This document shows, one piece after another, positions 9,811-20,005 of a DNA stretch of 64,000 nucleotides. Position 1 is the first letter of the stretch, and every line of letters starts with the position of its first letter. The notes under the pieces are model-generated. The model did not search any database. It saw only the letters and a program-made list of their open reading frames with translations, and was not told the DNA's origin. The position numbers were made by a program, and so were the translations under genes. This DNA comes from Enterobacter cancerogenus (lineage in GTDB: Bacteria > Pseudomonadota > Gammaproteobacteria > Enterobacterales > Enterobacteriaceae), in NCBI RefSeq assembly GCF_019047785.1, contig NZ_CP077290.1, positions 4,340,001-4,404,000 of the forward strand. The letters run 5' to 3'.

Positions 9811-10479
9811 ATGTCATCACTCAGTAAAGAAGCTGCCCTGGTCCATGAAGCCCTGGTTGCGCGCGGTCTTGAAACGCCACTGCGCCCGCCGGTTCAGGAG
9901 CTGGATAATGAAACCCGCAAACGTCTGATTTCCGGGCACATGACCGAGATCATGCAATTGCTGAATCTCGACCTGAGCGACGACAGTCTGATGGAAACGC
10001 CGCACCGCATTGCCAAGATGTATGTCGACGAGATTTTCTCCGGCCTCGATTACGCCAATTTCCCTAAAATCACCGTCATTGAAAATAAGATGAAGGTTGA
10101 TGAAATGGTGACGGTGCGCGACATCACCCTGACCAGCACCTGCGAGCACCACTTCGTAACCATCGACGGCAAGGCGACCGTGGCGTACATCCCGAAAGAC
10201 ACGGTGATTGGTCTGTCCAAGATCAACCGCATCGTGCAGTTCTTCTCCCAGCGCCCGCAGGTGCAGGAGCGTCTGACGCAGCAGATCCTTACCGCGCTGC
10301 AGACCCTGCTGGGCACCAACAACGTGGCCGTCTCTATCGACGCGGTGCATTACTGCGTTAAGGCGCGCGGCGTACGGGACGCCACCAGCGCGACCACCAC
10401 CACCTCGCTCGGTGGCCTGTTTAAATCCAGCCAGAACACCCGCCAGGAGTTTCTGCGCGCCGTGCGTCACCACAACTAA
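9811..10479 (+). CDS. folE: GTP cyclohydrolase I
   Basis: 222 aa, identical in length to E. coli FolE. It converts GTP to 7,8-dihydroneopterin triphosphate, the first step of tetrahydrofolate synthesis, in the cytoplasm. The zinc ligands Cys111, His114 (TSTCEHHF) and Cys182 (VHYCVKARG) are present, as is the [15 protein letters not shown] signature. The ATG at 9811 follows GGAG by 6 bases; upstream ATGs in the same frame lack a ribosome-binding site. The next gene, yeiB, begins 18 bases after the stop, so the two probably form an operon as in E. coli. Confidence 0.97.
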   Translation: MSSLSKEAALVHEALVARGLETPLRPPVQELDNETRKRLISGHMTEIMQLLNLDLSDDSLMETPHRIAKMYVDEIFSGLDYANFPKITVIENKMKVDEMVTVRDITLTSTCEHHFVTIDGKATVAYIPKDTVIGLSKINRIVQFFSQRPQVQERLTQQILTALQTLLGTNNVAVSIDAVHYCVKARGVRDATSATTTTSLGGLFKSSQNTRQEFLRAVRHHN

Positions 10480-10497
10480 TCAGGCAGGGCAGGAACC

Positions 10498-11655
10498 ATG
10501 GAGCGAAACGTCACGCTCGATTTTGTTCGCGGCGTCGCCATTCTCGGTATCCTGCTGCTCAATATTAACGCCTTCGGTTTGCCGAAGGCGGCTTATCTTA
10601 ATCCGGCCTGGTATGGCGAGATCGCTCGCAGCGATGCCTGGACCTGGGCGGTGCTCGATCTCTTCGCCCAGGTTAAATTCCTGACGCTGTTTGCCCTGCT
10701 GTTTGGCGCGGGCCTTCAGCTGTTGCTCAGGCGCGGCACGCGCTGGATCCAGGCACGCCTGACGCTGCTGGTCATACTCGGCTTTATCCATGGGCTGTTC
10801 TTCTGGGACGGCGATATTCTGCTGGCGTACGGGCTGGTGGGGCTAATCTGCTGGCGCTTGATTCGCGATGCGCCCAGCGTCAAAAGCCTGTTTAACACCG
10901 GCGTGATGCTGTACGTCATGGGGCTGAGCGTGCTGGTGCTGCTCGGTCTTATTTCGGGCGATTCAACCAACCGCGCGTGGATCCCGGACGCGGCTCACCT
11001 TCAGTACGAACAGTTCTGGAAGCTTAAAGGCGGCACCGAGGCGATAAGCAATCGCGCGGATATGTTGGGCGACAATCTCATTGCGCTGGGCGCACAGTAC
11101 GGCTGGCAGCTGGCGGGAATGATGCTGATGGGCGCGTCGCTGATGCGCACCGGGTGGCTGAAAGGCGAATTCAGCCCACGTCATTATCGTCTGACAGGGG
11201 CAGGGCTGGTGCTGCTTGGCCTGCTGATCAATCTTCCGGCGGTCGTGATGCAGTGGCATCTGGCGTGGAACTACCGCTGGTGTGCCTTCCTGCTTCAGGC
11301 TCCACGTGAGCTGAGCGCGCCGTTTCAGACCATCGGCTATGCGGCGCTGATCTACGGTTTCTGGCCACAGCTTAGCCGGCTGTGGATCGTCAGCGCCGTG
11401 GCCTGCGTAGGCCGCATGGCGCTCAGCAACTACCTCCTTCAGACGCTGATTTGCACCACGCTGTTCTATCGATTTGGCCTGTTTATGAAATTCGACCGGC
11501 TGACGCTCCTGGCATTCGTTATTCCAGTCTGGGCCGTGAACCTGGCGTTTTCCGTTATCTGGCTGCGCTATTTCCGCCAGGGACCGCTGGAGTGGGTATG
11601 GCGTCAATTAACCGCACTTGCGTCGGGTGTATCATTGAGTAATACAACCAGATAA
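10498..11655 (+). CDS. yeiB: DUF418 membrane protein YeiB
   Basis: 385 aa inner-membrane protein of the DUF418 family, with about ten hydrophobic segments. The N-terminal motif RNVTLDFVRGVAILGILLLN and the C-terminal NYLLQTLICTTLFY / GPLEWVWRQLT motif are family hallmarks. The biochemical role is unknown. It starts 18 bases after folE behind an AGGA ribosome-binding site, so it is probably co-transcribed with folE. galS follows on the same strand after 155 bases that contain a gal operator and CRP site. Confidence 0.9.
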   Translation: MERNVTLDFVRGVAILGILLLNINAFGLPKAAYLNPAWYGEIARSDAWTWAVLDLFAQVKFLTLFALLFGAGLQLLLRRGTRWIQARLTLLVILGFIHGLFFWDGDILLAYGLVGLICWRLIRDAPSVKSLFNTGVMLYVMGLSVLVLLGLISGDSTNRAWIPDAAHLQYEQFWKLKGGTEAISNRADMLGDNLIALGAQYGWQLAGMMLMGASLMRTGWLKGEFSPRHYRLTGAGLVLLGLLINLPAVVMQWHLAWNYRWCAFLLQAPRELSAPFQTIGYAALIYGFWPQLSRLWIVSAVACVGRMALSNYLLQTLICTTLFYRFGLFMKFDRLTLLAFVIPVWAVNLAFSVIWLRYFRQGPLEWVWRQLTALASGVSLSNTTR

Positions 11656-11685
11656 CGATCTGGATCACAATCATTAACAAAACGG

Positions 11686-11720
11686 ATGTAAGCGTTTTCA
11701 TCTGTGTGACCTTCTTCACG
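11686..11720 (+). promoter_or_regulatory. gal operator and CRP site upstream of galS
   Basis: ATGTAAGCGTTTTCAT (11686-11701) matches the GalR/GalS operator pattern GTGnAAnCGnTTnCAC. It is followed at once by TGTGAccttctTCACG with the halves at 11705-11709 and 11716-11720, a good CRP site with the standard 6-base spacer. Together they fit autoregulated, cAMP-dependent galS transcription. Confidence 0.8.
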
Positions 11721-11810
11721 TAGTCCCCTTCCGCTCGCTGCCAGAATAGCCTCCTTGCTAAACACAGGGGGTGTCTGTGAGTTGCTGCAATCCTTTGAAG
11801 GATGGTGAAC

Positions 11811-12833
11811 ATGATCACCATTCGTGACGTTGCCCGTCTGGCGGGCGTTTCCGTAGCGACCGTCTCTCGCGTGCTGAACAACAGTGCGCTGGTCAGCCCT
11901 GAAACGCGTGAAGCCGTTGTAAAAGCCGTCACCCAACTGGGGTACCGACCCAATGCCAATGCTCAGGCGCTCGCGACCCAGGTCAGCGACACCATTGGCG
12001 TGGTGGTGATGGATGTGTCAGATGCCTTTTTTGGCGCACTGGTCAAAGCGGTGGACGTTGTCGCGCAGCAGCATCAGAAGTACGTGCTGATTGGCAACAG
12101 CTATCACGAGGCGGAAAAAGAGCGCTATGCCATTGAGGTGCTGATCCGCCAGCGCTGTAACGCCTTAATCGTGCACTCAAAAGCGCTCAGCGATGAGGAG
12201 CTGGCCGGGTTTATGGAGCAGATCCCCGGCATGGTGCTGATCAACCGGATTGTCCCTGGCTATGCCCATCGCTGCGTCGGGCTGGATAACGTCAGCGGCG
12301 CAATGATGGCGACGCGGATGCTGATAAACAACGGCCATCAGCGCGTTGGTTACCTTGCTTCCAGCCATCACATTGAAGATGACGATATGCGCCGGGAAGG
12401 GTGGCAAAACGCGCTGAAAGAGCAGGGCATTGTCCCGCTGGACAGCTGGATCGGCACCGGTACGCCGGATATGCAGGGAGGCGAGGCCGCGATGGTCGAG
12501 CTGCTGGGGCGTAATCTTCAGCTCTCTGCCGTCTTTGCCTATAACGACAGCATGGCGGCGGGGGCGCTGACCGCCCTGAAGGACAACGGTATTGCGGTGC
12601 CACAGCATTTATCGCTGATTGGATTTGATGATATCCCCATCGCGCGTTACACCGACCCGCAGCTGACAACGGTTCGCTACCCCATTGCCTCCATGGCAAA
12701 ACTGGCGACGGAGCTGGCGTTACAGGGCGCAGCAGGCATGCTTGATGCGGGTGCAACCCACTGTTTCATGCCGACTTTAGTGCGTCGTCATTCGGTATCC
12801 ATTCGGCAAATTGTGGCTCCGATCACTAACTGA
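11811..12833 (+). CDS. galS: HTH-type galactose isorepressor
   Basis: 340 aa LacI-family repressor. The helix-turn-helix ([20 protein letters not shown]) spans residues 2-25, then the hinge [10 protein letters not shown] leads to a periplasmic-binding-like sugar domain. GalS represses the mgl galactose transport operon and its own gene, responding to galactose. The ATG at 11811 gives [10 protein letters not shown], identical to E. coli GalS at the start, and follows an AAGGATG ribosome-binding region. The protein ends about six residues before the E. coli one. mglBAC follows on the same strand, with a second gal operator between. Confidence 0.95.
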   Translation: MITIRDVARLAGVSVATVSRVLNNSALVSPETREAVVKAVTQLGYRPNANAQALATQVSDTIGVVVMDVSDAFFGALVKAVDVVAQQHQKYVLIGNSYHEAEKERYAIEVLIRQRCNALIVHSKALSDEELAGFMEQIPGMVLINRIVPGYAHRCVGLDNVSGAMMATRMLINNGHQRVGYLASSHHIEDDDMRREGWQNALKEQGIVPLDSWIGTGTPDMQGGEAAMVELLGRNLQLSAVFAYNDSMAAGALTALKDNGIAVPQHLSLIGFDDIPIARYTDPQLTTVRYPIASMAKLATELALQGAAGMLDAGATHCFMPTLVRRHSVSIRQIVAPITN

Positions 12834-12845
12834 TTACACAGAGTG

Positions 12846-12879
12846 ATGTAACCGTTTTCAATCTGTGAGTAAATTCACA
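12846..12879 (+). promoter_or_regulatory. mgl operator and CRP site
   Basis: ATGTAACCGTTTTCAA (12846-12861) is a gal-type operator. It is followed by TGTGAgtaaatTCACA (12864-12879), a perfect CRP consensus with a 6-base spacer. The arrangement repeats that of the galS promoter and fits GalS/GalR repression and cAMP-CRP activation of mglBAC. Confidence 0.88.
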
Positions 12880-12893
12880 GTATCTTAACAAGC

Positions 12894-12931
12894 CGCTGAC
12901 TATGATGTCAGCGTTTTAGGGGCTGAAACGC
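12894..12931 (+). repeat. Overlapping inverted repeats in the mglB leader
   Basis: CGCTGAC (12894-12900) pairs with GTCAGCG (12907-12913), and GCGTTT (12911-12916) pairs with AAACGC (12926-12931). They share bases, so the two hairpins are mutually exclusive. They lie in the roughly 250-base region between the CRP site and mglB. No function is known to me. Confidence 0.5.
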
Positions 12932-13128
12932 TATGTAACGGTGATTATTCACTTTGGCCATAGCAAACGTGCCGTAAACATCTAAAAAAACGCATTTCTG
13001 GAGCCTTACCGATCACGGAAGAGAGAAAGTTTATAAGTGAACTTCGGCTGCCAGTAACGTTTATTTAACATCTGCCCGCCGACCGTTATTCACAAGAACT
13101 ACCCTGCATAAAAAAAACCGGAGATACC

Positions 13129-14127
13129 ATGAATAAGAAGGTGTTGACTCTGTCTGCTGTAATGGCAAGCATGCTTTTTGGTGCAGCTGCACACGCTGCG
13201 GATACCCGTATTGGCGTGACCATTTATAAATACGACGACAACTTCATGTCTGTTGTGCGTAAAGCAATTGAAAAAGATGCCAAGGCAGCGCCAGATGTTC
13301 AGCTGCTGATGAATGATTCCCAGAACGACCAGTCCAAACAGAACGATCAGATTGACGTGCTGCTGGCAAAAGGCGTGAAAGCGCTGGCAATCAACCTGGT
13401 TGACCCGGCTGCAGCAGGCACGGTAATTGAAAAAGCGCGCGGCCAGAACGTGCCAATCGTCTTCTTCAACAAAGAACCTTCCCGTAAAGCGCTGGACAGC
13501 TATGACAAAGCGTTTTACGTCGGGACTGACTCCAAAGAGTCCGGTATTATCCAGGGCGACCTGATTGCTAAACACTGGGCGGCAAACCCGAACTGGGATC
13601 TGAACAAAGACGGTCAGATTCAGTTCGTTCTGCTGAAAGGCGAACCGGGCCACCCGGATGCGGAAGCACGTACCACCTACGTTATCAAAGAGCTGAACGA
13701 CAAAGGTCTGAAAACCCAGCAGCTGGCGTTAGATACCGCCATGTGGGACACCGCTCAGGCGAAAGATAAGATGGACGCGTGGCTCTCTGGTCCGAACGCC
13801 AACAAAATCGAAGTGGTTATCGCCAACAACGATGCGATGGCAATGGGCGCGGTAGAAGCGCTGAAAGCACACAACAAATCTTCCATTCCGGTGTTCGGCG
13901 TGGATGCTCTGCCAGAAGCGCTGGCGCTGGTGAAATCTGGCGCGATGGCCGGTACCGTGCTGAACGATGCCAACAACCAGGCGAAAGCCACCTTCGATCT
14001 GGCGAAAAACCTGGCTGACGGTAAAGGTGCCGCTGAGGGTACCAACTGGAAAATTGAAAACAAAATCGTTCGCGTACCTTACGTGGGCGTAGACCAGTCC
14101 AACCTGGCTGAGTTTCTCGGTAAATAA
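13129..14127 (+). CDS. mglB: Galactose/glucose-binding periplasmic protein
   Basis: 332 aa, as in E. coli MglB. It binds D-galactose or D-glucose in the periplasm and delivers it to MglAC, and is also the ligand carrier for the Trg chemoreceptor. The signal peptide ends after residue 23 (GAAAHA). The mature protein keeps the sugar-stacking YDDNF segment near its start, the EF-hand-like calcium loop DLNKDGQIQ, and the [13 protein letters not shown] and [10 protein letters not shown] segments. The ATG follows a GGAGAT ribosome-binding site. It is first in mglBAC; a stable hairpin after its stop probably favours its higher expression. Confidence 0.97.
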   Translation: MNKKVLTLSAVMASMLFGAAAHAADTRIGVTIYKYDDNFMSVVRKAIEKDAKAAPDVQLLMNDSQNDQSKQNDQIDVLLAKGVKALAINLVDPAAAGTVIEKARGQNVPIVFFNKEPSRKALDSYDKAFYVGTDSKESGIIQGDLIAKHWAANPNWDLNKDGQIQFVLLKGEPGHPDAEARTTYVIKELNDKGLKTQQLALDTAMWDTAQAKDKMDAWLSGPNANKIEVVIANNDAMAMGAVEALKAHNKSSIPVFGVDALPEALALVKSGAMAGTVLNDANNQAKATFDLAKNLADGKGAAEGTNWKIENKIVRVPYVGVDQSNLAEFLGK

Positions 14128-14147
14128 GTGAGTTAACCTGTCTCCAC

Positions 14148-14169
14148 TGGGCGCAATTCGTTGCGCCCA
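14148..14169 (+). repeat. Stable hairpin between mglB and mglA
   Basis: Arms TGGGCGCAA (14148-14156) and TTGCGCCCA (14161-14169) close on a TTCG tetraloop. There is no full T-run (only TTTATAA), so it is more likely an mRNA-stability or partial attenuation element. That would keep mglB more abundant than mglAC. Confidence 0.8.
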
Positions 14170-14206
14170 TTTATAACGCGCTATGCGAGGCCAACAAGGT
14201 ATAATT

Positions 14207-15727
14207 ATGGTCAGCACAACTACTCAGTCGTCCGGTGAATACCTGTTGGAAATGAGCGGTATCAACAAGTCATTTCCCGGCGTTAAGGCACTCGATAACG
14301 TTAATTTAAAAGTGCGTCCTCACTCTATTCATGCCCTGATGGGGGAGAACGGTGCGGGTAAATCAACGTTATTAAAATGTCTTTTTGGGATCTATCAAAA
14401 AGATTCTGGCAGCATTCTTTTTCAGGGGAAAGAGATCGATTTCCATTCGGCGAAAGAGGCGCTGGAAAACGGTATCTCAATGGTTCACCAGGAACTGAAC
14501 CTGGTACTGCAACGGTCGGTTATGGATAATATGTGGCTGGGTCGCTATCCCACCAAAGGTGTATTTGTCGATCAGGATAAAATGTATCGCGACACCAAAG
14601 CCATATTCGACGAGCTGGATATTGATATCGATCCGCGCGCCCGCGTGGGAACATTATCCGTTTCCCAGATGCAGATGATCGAAATTGCGAAAGCATTCTC
14701 CTATGACGCCAAAATCGTCATTATGGACGAACCTACATCCTCATTAACGGAAAAAGAGGTTAACCACCTTTTTACCATTATTCGTAAGTTGAAAGACCGC
14801 GGCTGCGGTATTGTCTATATCTCGCATAAGATGGAAGAGATCTTCCAGCTGTGCGACGAAATTACCATCCTGCGCGACGGCCAGTGGATTGCCACCCAGC
14901 CGCTGGAAGGGCTGGACATGGACAAAATCATCGCCATGATGGTGGGCCGCTCCCTGAACCAGCGCTTCCCGGACAAAGAGAACACGCCGGGCGAAGTGAT
15001 CCTTGAGGTGCGCAACCTCACCTCGCTGCGCCAGCCGTCGATTCGTGACGTGTCGTTCGATCTGCATAAAGGCGAAATTCTGGGGATCGCGGGCCTGGTC
15101 GGCGCCAAGCGCACCGATATTGTGGAAACGCTGTTTGGTATTCGCGAAAAATCCGGCGGCACTATTACGCTGCACGGCAAAAAAATTAATAACCACAACG
15201 CCAACGAAGCCATTAATCACGGCTTTGCGCTGGTGACGGAAGAGCGTCGCTCAACCGGCATTTATGCTTATCTGGATATTAATTTTAACTCGCTGATCTC
15301 CAATATCCGTAACTACAAAAGTAAAATCGGTCTGCTGGACAATTCCCGCATGAAAAGCGATACCCAGTGGGTTATTGACTCCATGCGCGTGAAAACGCCG
15401 GGCCACCGTACGCAAATCGGTTCGCTTTCCGGTGGTAACCAGCAGAAGGTGATTATTGGTCGTTGGTTATTGACTCAGCCAGAAATTCTGATGCTGGACG
15501 AACCCACCCGCGGTATCGATGTGGGTGCAAAGTTTGAGATTTATCAGCTGATCGCTGAGCTGGCGAAAAAGAATAAAGGGATCATTATTATTTCTTCCGA
15601 AATGCCGGAATTGTTAGGGATCACAGATCGTATTCTGGTCATGAGCAATGGTCTCGTTGCCGGAATTGTTGACACCAAAACGACAACGCAAAACGAAATT
15701 TTACGTCTTGCGTCTTTGCACCTTTAA
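14207..15727 (+). CDS. mglA: Galactose/methyl galactoside ABC importer, ATP-binding protein
   Basis: 506 aa double ABC ATPase, the length of E. coli MglA. The first nucleotide-binding domain has a normal Walker A (GENGAGKST, about residue 45) and Walker B ([14 protein letters not shown]). The second has a degenerate Walker A ([14 protein letters not shown]) but keeps [14 protein letters not shown] and [13 protein letters not shown], as usual for sugar importers of this class. It acts on the cytoplasmic face of the inner membrane. The ATG at 14207 ([16 protein letters not shown]) was chosen over an upstream ATG by match to E. coli. It lies between mglB and mglC in one operon. Confidence 0.96.
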   Translation: MVSTTTQSSGEYLLEMSGINKSFPGVKALDNVNLKVRPHSIHALMGENGAGKSTLLKCLFGIYQKDSGSILFQGKEIDFHSAKEALENGISMVHQELNLVLQRSVMDNMWLGRYPTKGVFVDQDKMYRDTKAIFDELDIDIDPRARVGTLSVSQMQMIEIAKAFSYDAKIVIMDEPTSSLTEKEVNHLFTIIRKLKDRGCGIVYISHKMEEIFQLCDEITILRDGQWIATQPLEGLDMDKIIAMMVGRSLNQRFPDKENTPGEVILEVRNLTSLRQPSIRDVSFDLHKGEILGIAGLVGAKRTDIVETLFGIREKSGGTITLHGKKINNHNANEAINHGFALVTEERRSTGIYAYLDINFNSLISNIRNYKSKIGLLDNSRMKSDTQWVIDSMRVKTPGHRTQIGSLSGGNQQKVIIGRWLLTQPEILMLDEPTRGIDVGAKFEIYQLIAELAKKNKGIIIISSEMPELLGITDRILVMSNGLVAGIVDTKTTTQNEILRLASLHL

Positions 15728-15742
15728 GATCAGGGGCTCCTC

Positions 15743-16753
15743 ATGAGTGCGTTAAATAAAAAAAGTTTTCTCACTTACCTGAAAGAAGGCGGTATTTACG
15801 TTGTTCTTTTAGTCTTGCTGGCCATTATTATTTTCCAGGACCCTACGTTCTTAAGTCTGCTGAACTTGAGTAACATTCTGACCCAGTCTTCCGTGCGTAT
15901 TATCATCGCGCTGGGCGTGGCGGGTCTTATCGTCACTCAGGGGACAGACCTGTCGGCAGGGCGTCAGGTTGGCCTGGCGGCGGTTATCGCGGCAACGCTG
16001 CTGCAGTCGATGGAAAACGCCAACAAGGTCTTCCCGGAAATGGCAACCATGCCGATTTTCGTGGTGATCCTGATTGTCTGCGCCATCGGGGCAATCATCG
16101 GCCTGATTAACGGTATCATCATCGCTTACCTGAACGTGACGCCGTTTATCACCACCCTGGGTACGATGATCATCGTTTACGGTATCAACTCCCTTTATTA
16201 CGACTTTGTTGGCGCTTCCCCCATTTCGGGCTTCGACAGCGGCTTCTCGACCTTCACGCAAGGGTTTATTGCGATGGGCAGCTTCCGCCTGTCGTACATC
16301 ACCTTTTATGCGCTGATTGCGGTGGCCTTCGTCTGGGTGCTGTGGAACAAAACGCGCTTCGGTAAGAACATCTTCGCCATCGGCGGGAACCCGGAAGCGG
16401 CGAAAGTTTCCGGCGTGAACGTGGCGCTGAACCTGCTGATGATCTATGCCCTGTCCGGCGTGTTCTACGCGTTTGGCGGGATGCTGGAAGCGGGGCGTAT
16501 CGGCTCTGCCACCAACAACCTCGGCTTTATGTATGAGCTGGATGCGATTGCGGCCTGCGTGGTCGGCGGCGTCTCCTTCAGCGGCGGTGTCGGTACCGTC
16601 ATCGGCGTGGTAACCGGTGTGATCATCTTCACCGTGATCAACTACGGTCTGACCTATATCGGCGTGAACCCTTACTGGCAGTACATTATCAAGGGCGCGA
16701 TTATCATCTTCGCGGTAGCGCTGGACTCCCTGAAATACGCGCGTAAGAAATAA
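15743..16753 (+). CDS. mglC: Galactose/methyl galactoside ABC importer, permease
   Basis: 336 aa inner-membrane permease of the BPD_transp_2/RbsC class, the length of E. coli MglC and nearly identical to it. About eight to ten hydrophobic segments are visible, with the family motifs GTDLSAGRQVGLAAV, FITTLGTMIIVYGI and GRIGSATNNLGFMYELDAIAACVVGG. It forms the transmembrane pore with MglA as ATPase. The start lies 15 bases after the mglA stop. A strong terminator ends the operon. Confidence 0.97.
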   Translation: MSALNKKSFLTYLKEGGIYVVLLVLLAIIIFQDPTFLSLLNLSNILTQSSVRIIIALGVAGLIVTQGTDLSAGRQVGLAAVIAATLLQSMENANKVFPEMATMPIFVVILIVCAIGAIIGLINGIIIAYLNVTPFITTLGTMIIVYGINSLYYDFVGASPISGFDSGFSTFTQGFIAMGSFRLSYITFYALIAVAFVWVLWNKTRFGKNIFAIGGNPEAAKVSGVNVALNLLMIYALSGVFYAFGGMLEAGRIGSATNNLGFMYELDAIAACVVGGVSFSGGVGTVIGVVTGVIIFTVINYGLTYIGVNPYWQYIIKGAIIIFAVALDSLKYARKK

Positions 16754-16770
16754 GAGAAGTGATGTGAAAA

Positions 16771-16798
16771 AGCCCGCTCTTGTAGCGGGCTTTTTTTT
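16771..16798 (+). terminator. mglBAC terminator
   Basis: Arms AGCCCGCT (16771-16778) and AGCGGGCT (16784-16791) with a 5-base loop are followed by a run of T. A-residues precede the stem, so it may also act on the opposite strand for sanA. Confidence 0.92.
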
Positions 16799-16799
16799 A

Positions 16800-16856
16800 C
16801 CGGGCCTACAAAATCGCGATGGCAGGTCGGGTAAGGCGAAGCCGCCACCCGACGGG
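16800..16856. repeat. REP-type element between mglC and sanA
   Basis: CCGGGCCTACAAAA on the left and GGTCGGGTAAGGCGAAGCCG...CACCCGACGGG on the right form a REP palindrome in the convergent mglC/sanA gap. It is related to the elements at 7504, 33336 and 49649. Confidence 0.75.
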
Positions 16857-16858
16857 GT

Positions 16859-17599
<741 letters not shown>

Positions 17600-17672
17600 T
17601 TAACTCAGGCTACTTTACCCGCCTGGTTAGCGCAAGAATCGGTGAATCAACTGAGGGGTTTTTCAGCAAACG

Positions 17673-17692
17673 GGCGGGCATTTCTGCCCGCC
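17673..17692 (-). terminator. Hairpin after cdd
   Basis: GGCGGGCA (17673-17680) pairs with TGCCCGCC (17685-17692) across a TTTC loop, 7 bases after the cdd stop. On the minus strand the tail is CGTTTGC rather than a pure T-run, so termination would be weak. Confidence 0.6.
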
Positions 17693-17699
17693 GTCAACA

Positions 17700-18584
17700 T
17701 TACGCCAACAGTACGCGGTCGATTGTCGAGCAGCCGAGCGCCTTCAGGGTGGCGGCGGTAGCATCCCACTGGACCAGCGGTGCATCGGCTTTTTCTGCGA
17801 GGATCGCGCGCTGGATGTCCGGGTAGTCATAGCCGTTGAGACTCAGGAGGTTGAGCGCGCCCTGCAACGGGGGCAGCGTCGGGTTAAACGCGGCGTTCTC
17901 TGCGTAGCTGCCGGTGAAGATGCGCCCGTCACGACACTGAAGCGCCACGCCGCTTGGCGATGTGCTGTAAGGGGTGTGGCTCATGTTAGCAGCGGCAATC
18001 GCCGCTTCGCTCAGCTCATCACCGGAGAGGGCGAAACCGTGGTTCTGCGCGTCCATCAGCAGCGTTTTGATCTCCAGATCTTTCGGGCCAAACGCATCTG
18101 GCAGGTAATCGCCCAGCGTATGCGGCTCACGGCCCGGCAGATTGATGCGCAGCTCAAGTCCGCTGTTCAGCTCGTTCATAAACTGGCGGCAGTGGCCGCA
18201 GGGGGTGTAGTTAACGGTGATCGCGCGCAGGCCCTTTTCACCGCGCAGCCAGGCGTGGCTGATGGCGCTCTGTTCAGCGTGAACGGTTTGCTGCATGGTG
18301 GCCCCGAGGAACTCCATGTTCCCGCCGAAGTACCAGACGCCGCTGACGCCGCGCGCGATGGCGCCAACGTTGAAGTGGGAGAGATCGGCGCGGGCGCAGG
18401 CGGCAGCCAGTGGCAGCAGTGCAAAAGCCAGTTCGTCTTCGTCCAGTCCCGTGGCTTGTTTAAGCGTCGTGACCTGCTCCGCCGTCAGCAGGGCGGGGAA
18501 ATGCGTATCCGCCAGAACCGGGGCCAGGGCTGATTGCAAATTCTCTGCAAGCTGGGCGAAAGCTGTTTGAAAACGTGGGTGCAT
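17700..18584 (-). CDS. cdd: Cytidine deaminase
   Basis: 294 aa, the dimeric two-domain cytidine deaminase of E. coli type. It converts cytidine and deoxycytidine to uridine and deoxyuridine in pyrimidine salvage. The zinc and catalytic motif [13 protein letters not shown] (His ligand, Glu proton shuttle) and [12 protein letters not shown] (two Cys ligands) lie in the N-terminal catalytic half; the C-terminal half is a degenerate copy. The ATG at 18584 gives [17 protein letters not shown]. Its promoter region carries CRP- and CytR-like sites, matching control of nucleoside catabolism. Confidence 0.97.
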   Translation of the reverse strand: MHPRFQTAFAQLAENLQSALAPVLADTHFPALLTAEQVTTLKQATGLDEDELAFALLPLAAACARADLSHFNVGAIARGVSGVWYFGGNMEFLGATMQQTVHAEQSAISHAWLRGEKGLRAITVNYTPCGHCRQFMNELNSGLELRINLPGREPHTLGDYLPDAFGPKDLEIKTLLMDAQNHGFALSGDELSEAAIAAANMSHTPYSTSPSGVALQCRDGRIFTGSYAENAAFNPTLPPLQGALNLLSLNGYDYPDIQRAILAEKADAPLVQWDATAATLKALGCSTIDRVLLA

Positions 18585-18642
18585 GGCGTTGCCTCATCAA
18601 GGTTAATGGATCGGTAGTGTACGGAGCCGATGGGCCTTAATA

Positions 18643-18710
18643 TGTGATCCACTTCTCATAATGTATGCAACTTATGAAATCAAAATGAAATTTGCGCGAC
18701 GCATCGCAAA
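18643..18710 (-). promoter_or_regulatory. CRP and CytR-type sites in the cdd promoter region
   Basis: TGTGAtccactTCTCA (18643-18658) is a CRP-like site. ATGCAAC (18665-18671), read GTTGCAT on the cdd strand, matches a CytR half-site. An imperfect palindrome at 18691-18710 (TTTGCG ... CGCAAA) corresponds to the distal CRP site of the E. coli cdd promoter. All lie between cdd and the upstream yohK stop. Their order matches the known CRP/CytR/CRP layout, so the assignment is reasonable but untested. Confidence 0.65.
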
Positions 18711-18713
18711 ATT

Positions 18714-19409
18714 TTAGCCCACCACGGCCAGGATCACCGGGAAGAGGAACGGGGCAATCAGCGAGGTCATGATCCCGCAGATGACCAGCGCCAGGGAGCT
18801 GAATGCGCCCTCCTGATAATCCATTTCGGCACAGCGCGCGGTACCCAGCGCGTGTGAGGCGGTACCCATCGCCAGACCCCGCGCGGCTTTAGTATGAATT
18901 TTCATCACATTAAGCAGGGTGTGGCCAAACACCGCCCCCAGGATACCCACGAAGATCACGCACATGGCGCTGATGGCCGGGATCCCACCGATGCTGCCGC
19001 CCACTGCCATGGCAATCGGCGTGGTGACGGATTTAGGCATAATGGAGGCGGCAATCTCGGGCGATGCGCCCATCAGCAGCGCTACCGATGTGCCGGTGAT
19101 CATCGCCACCAGGCTGCCCAAAAAACAGATGGTAATGATGGATTTCCAGCGGGCGCGGATTTGGTGCAGCTGTTCATATAAAGGAAACGCCAGCGCCACG
19201 ACGGCAGGCTGCAGCAAATCGTTTAATATTTTGCTCCCGGCAAAGTAGCGTTCGTAAGGAATGCCGGTGAGCATCAGGAAAGGAATAATCACCACCATCG
19301 CCACCAGCAGCGGGTTAAGCAGCGGCATCTTAAAACGTGCGGCCAGTTTACGCGCGGCGAAGAAGACCACCAGGGTTAACGGCAGCGACCACCAGATATT
19401 GGCTATCAT
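18714..19409 (-). CDS. yohK: LrgB/CidB family membrane protein YohK
   Basis: 231 aa polytopic inner-membrane protein of the LrgB/CidB family, with about six to eight hydrophobic segments and family motifs GRYFAG-like [50 protein letters not shown] and [22 protein letters not shown]. It pairs with the holin-like YohJ; the family has been linked to programmed lysis in Gram-positives and to pyruvate or glycolate transport elsewhere, and its role in enterobacteria is uncertain. Its ATG overlaps the yohJ stop by four bases (ATGA), so the two are translationally coupled. Confidence 0.93.
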   Translation of the reverse strand: MIANIWWSLPLTLVVFFAARKLAARFKMPLLNPLLVAMVVIIPFLMLTGIPYERYFAGSKILNDLLQPAVVALAFPLYEQLHQIRARWKSIITICFLGSLVAMITGTSVALLMGASPEIAASIMPKSVTTPIAMAVGGSIGGIPAISAMCVIFVGILGAVFGHTLLNVMKIHTKAARGLAMGTASHALGTARCAEMDYQEGAFSSLALVICGIMTSLIAPFLFPVILAVVG

Positions 19410-19804
19410 TGTTTGGTTCCTTTTTGCCCGACCACTTTACGTTCGCCGTGTACCAGATGCGAACTCCAGCTCACCACCAGCAATACCACCAGCGTACTGA
19501 CCGCGCAGGAGACCACAATCGGGCCGAACTGCGCTTTGAGCAAATCGAAATACTGCATCACCCCCACGCCGATAGGCACGAACAGCAGCGCCATATAGCG
19601 GATAAGTACGAAGCAACCGGGGTTGACCCACTTTGCGGGTAGCACCTGCAGCGCCAGCAGCACAAACAGGATCAGCATGCCGATAATGCTGCCGGGGATC
19701 GTGATGGGCAGCAGCGAGGCGATAAAGATCCCGGCATAGAGACAGGCGTAAATCAGGACGAATGCGCGCAGATATTGCCAGACAGTATTCAATGATTTGC
19801 TCAT
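19406..19804 (-). CDS. yohJ: LrgA/CidA family holin-like protein YohJ
   Basis: 132 aa small inner-membrane protein of the LrgA/CidA family with four hydrophobic segments; the [20 protein letters not shown] motif is typical. The start at 19804 ([15 protein letters not shown]) was chosen over an upstream ATG because AAGGA lies about 8 bases before it and it matches E. coli YohJ. It is the first gene of yohJK, and a CRP-like site lies about 50 bases upstream. The partner gene overlaps its stop codon. Confidence 0.93.
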   Translation of the reverse strand: MSKSLNTVWQYLRAFVLIYACLYAGIFIASLLPITIPGSIIGMLILFVLLALQVLPAKWVNPGCFVLIRYMALLFVPIGVGVMQYFDLLKAQFGPIVVSCAVSTLVVLLVVSWSSHLVHGERKVVGQKGTKQ

Positions 19805-19853
19805 GGTAAAAGTCCTTGAAGAAACGCATTCATCATACAATTAAACCCAGAAG

Positions 19854-19869
19854 TGTGCCACGGATCACA
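19854..19869 (-). promoter_or_regulatory. Candidate CRP site upstream of yohJK
   Basis: TGTGCcacggaTCACA (19854-19869) has nine of ten consensus half-site bases and the correct 6-base spacer. It lies 50 bases before the yohJ start. CRP control of lrgAB-type operons is plausible but unproven here. Confidence 0.55.
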
Positions 19870-20005
19870 TCATGAAATTTGAGAATACCAGACATTCCGA
19901 AAGGGAACGTTGGGCATTTCACCAAATGGACAGCAGCCCGTTTGCATGCCAGTATTAGTTTCATTTATGAATCAAACGATTAACAGGCTGCACAGGAGAC
20001 GATCT

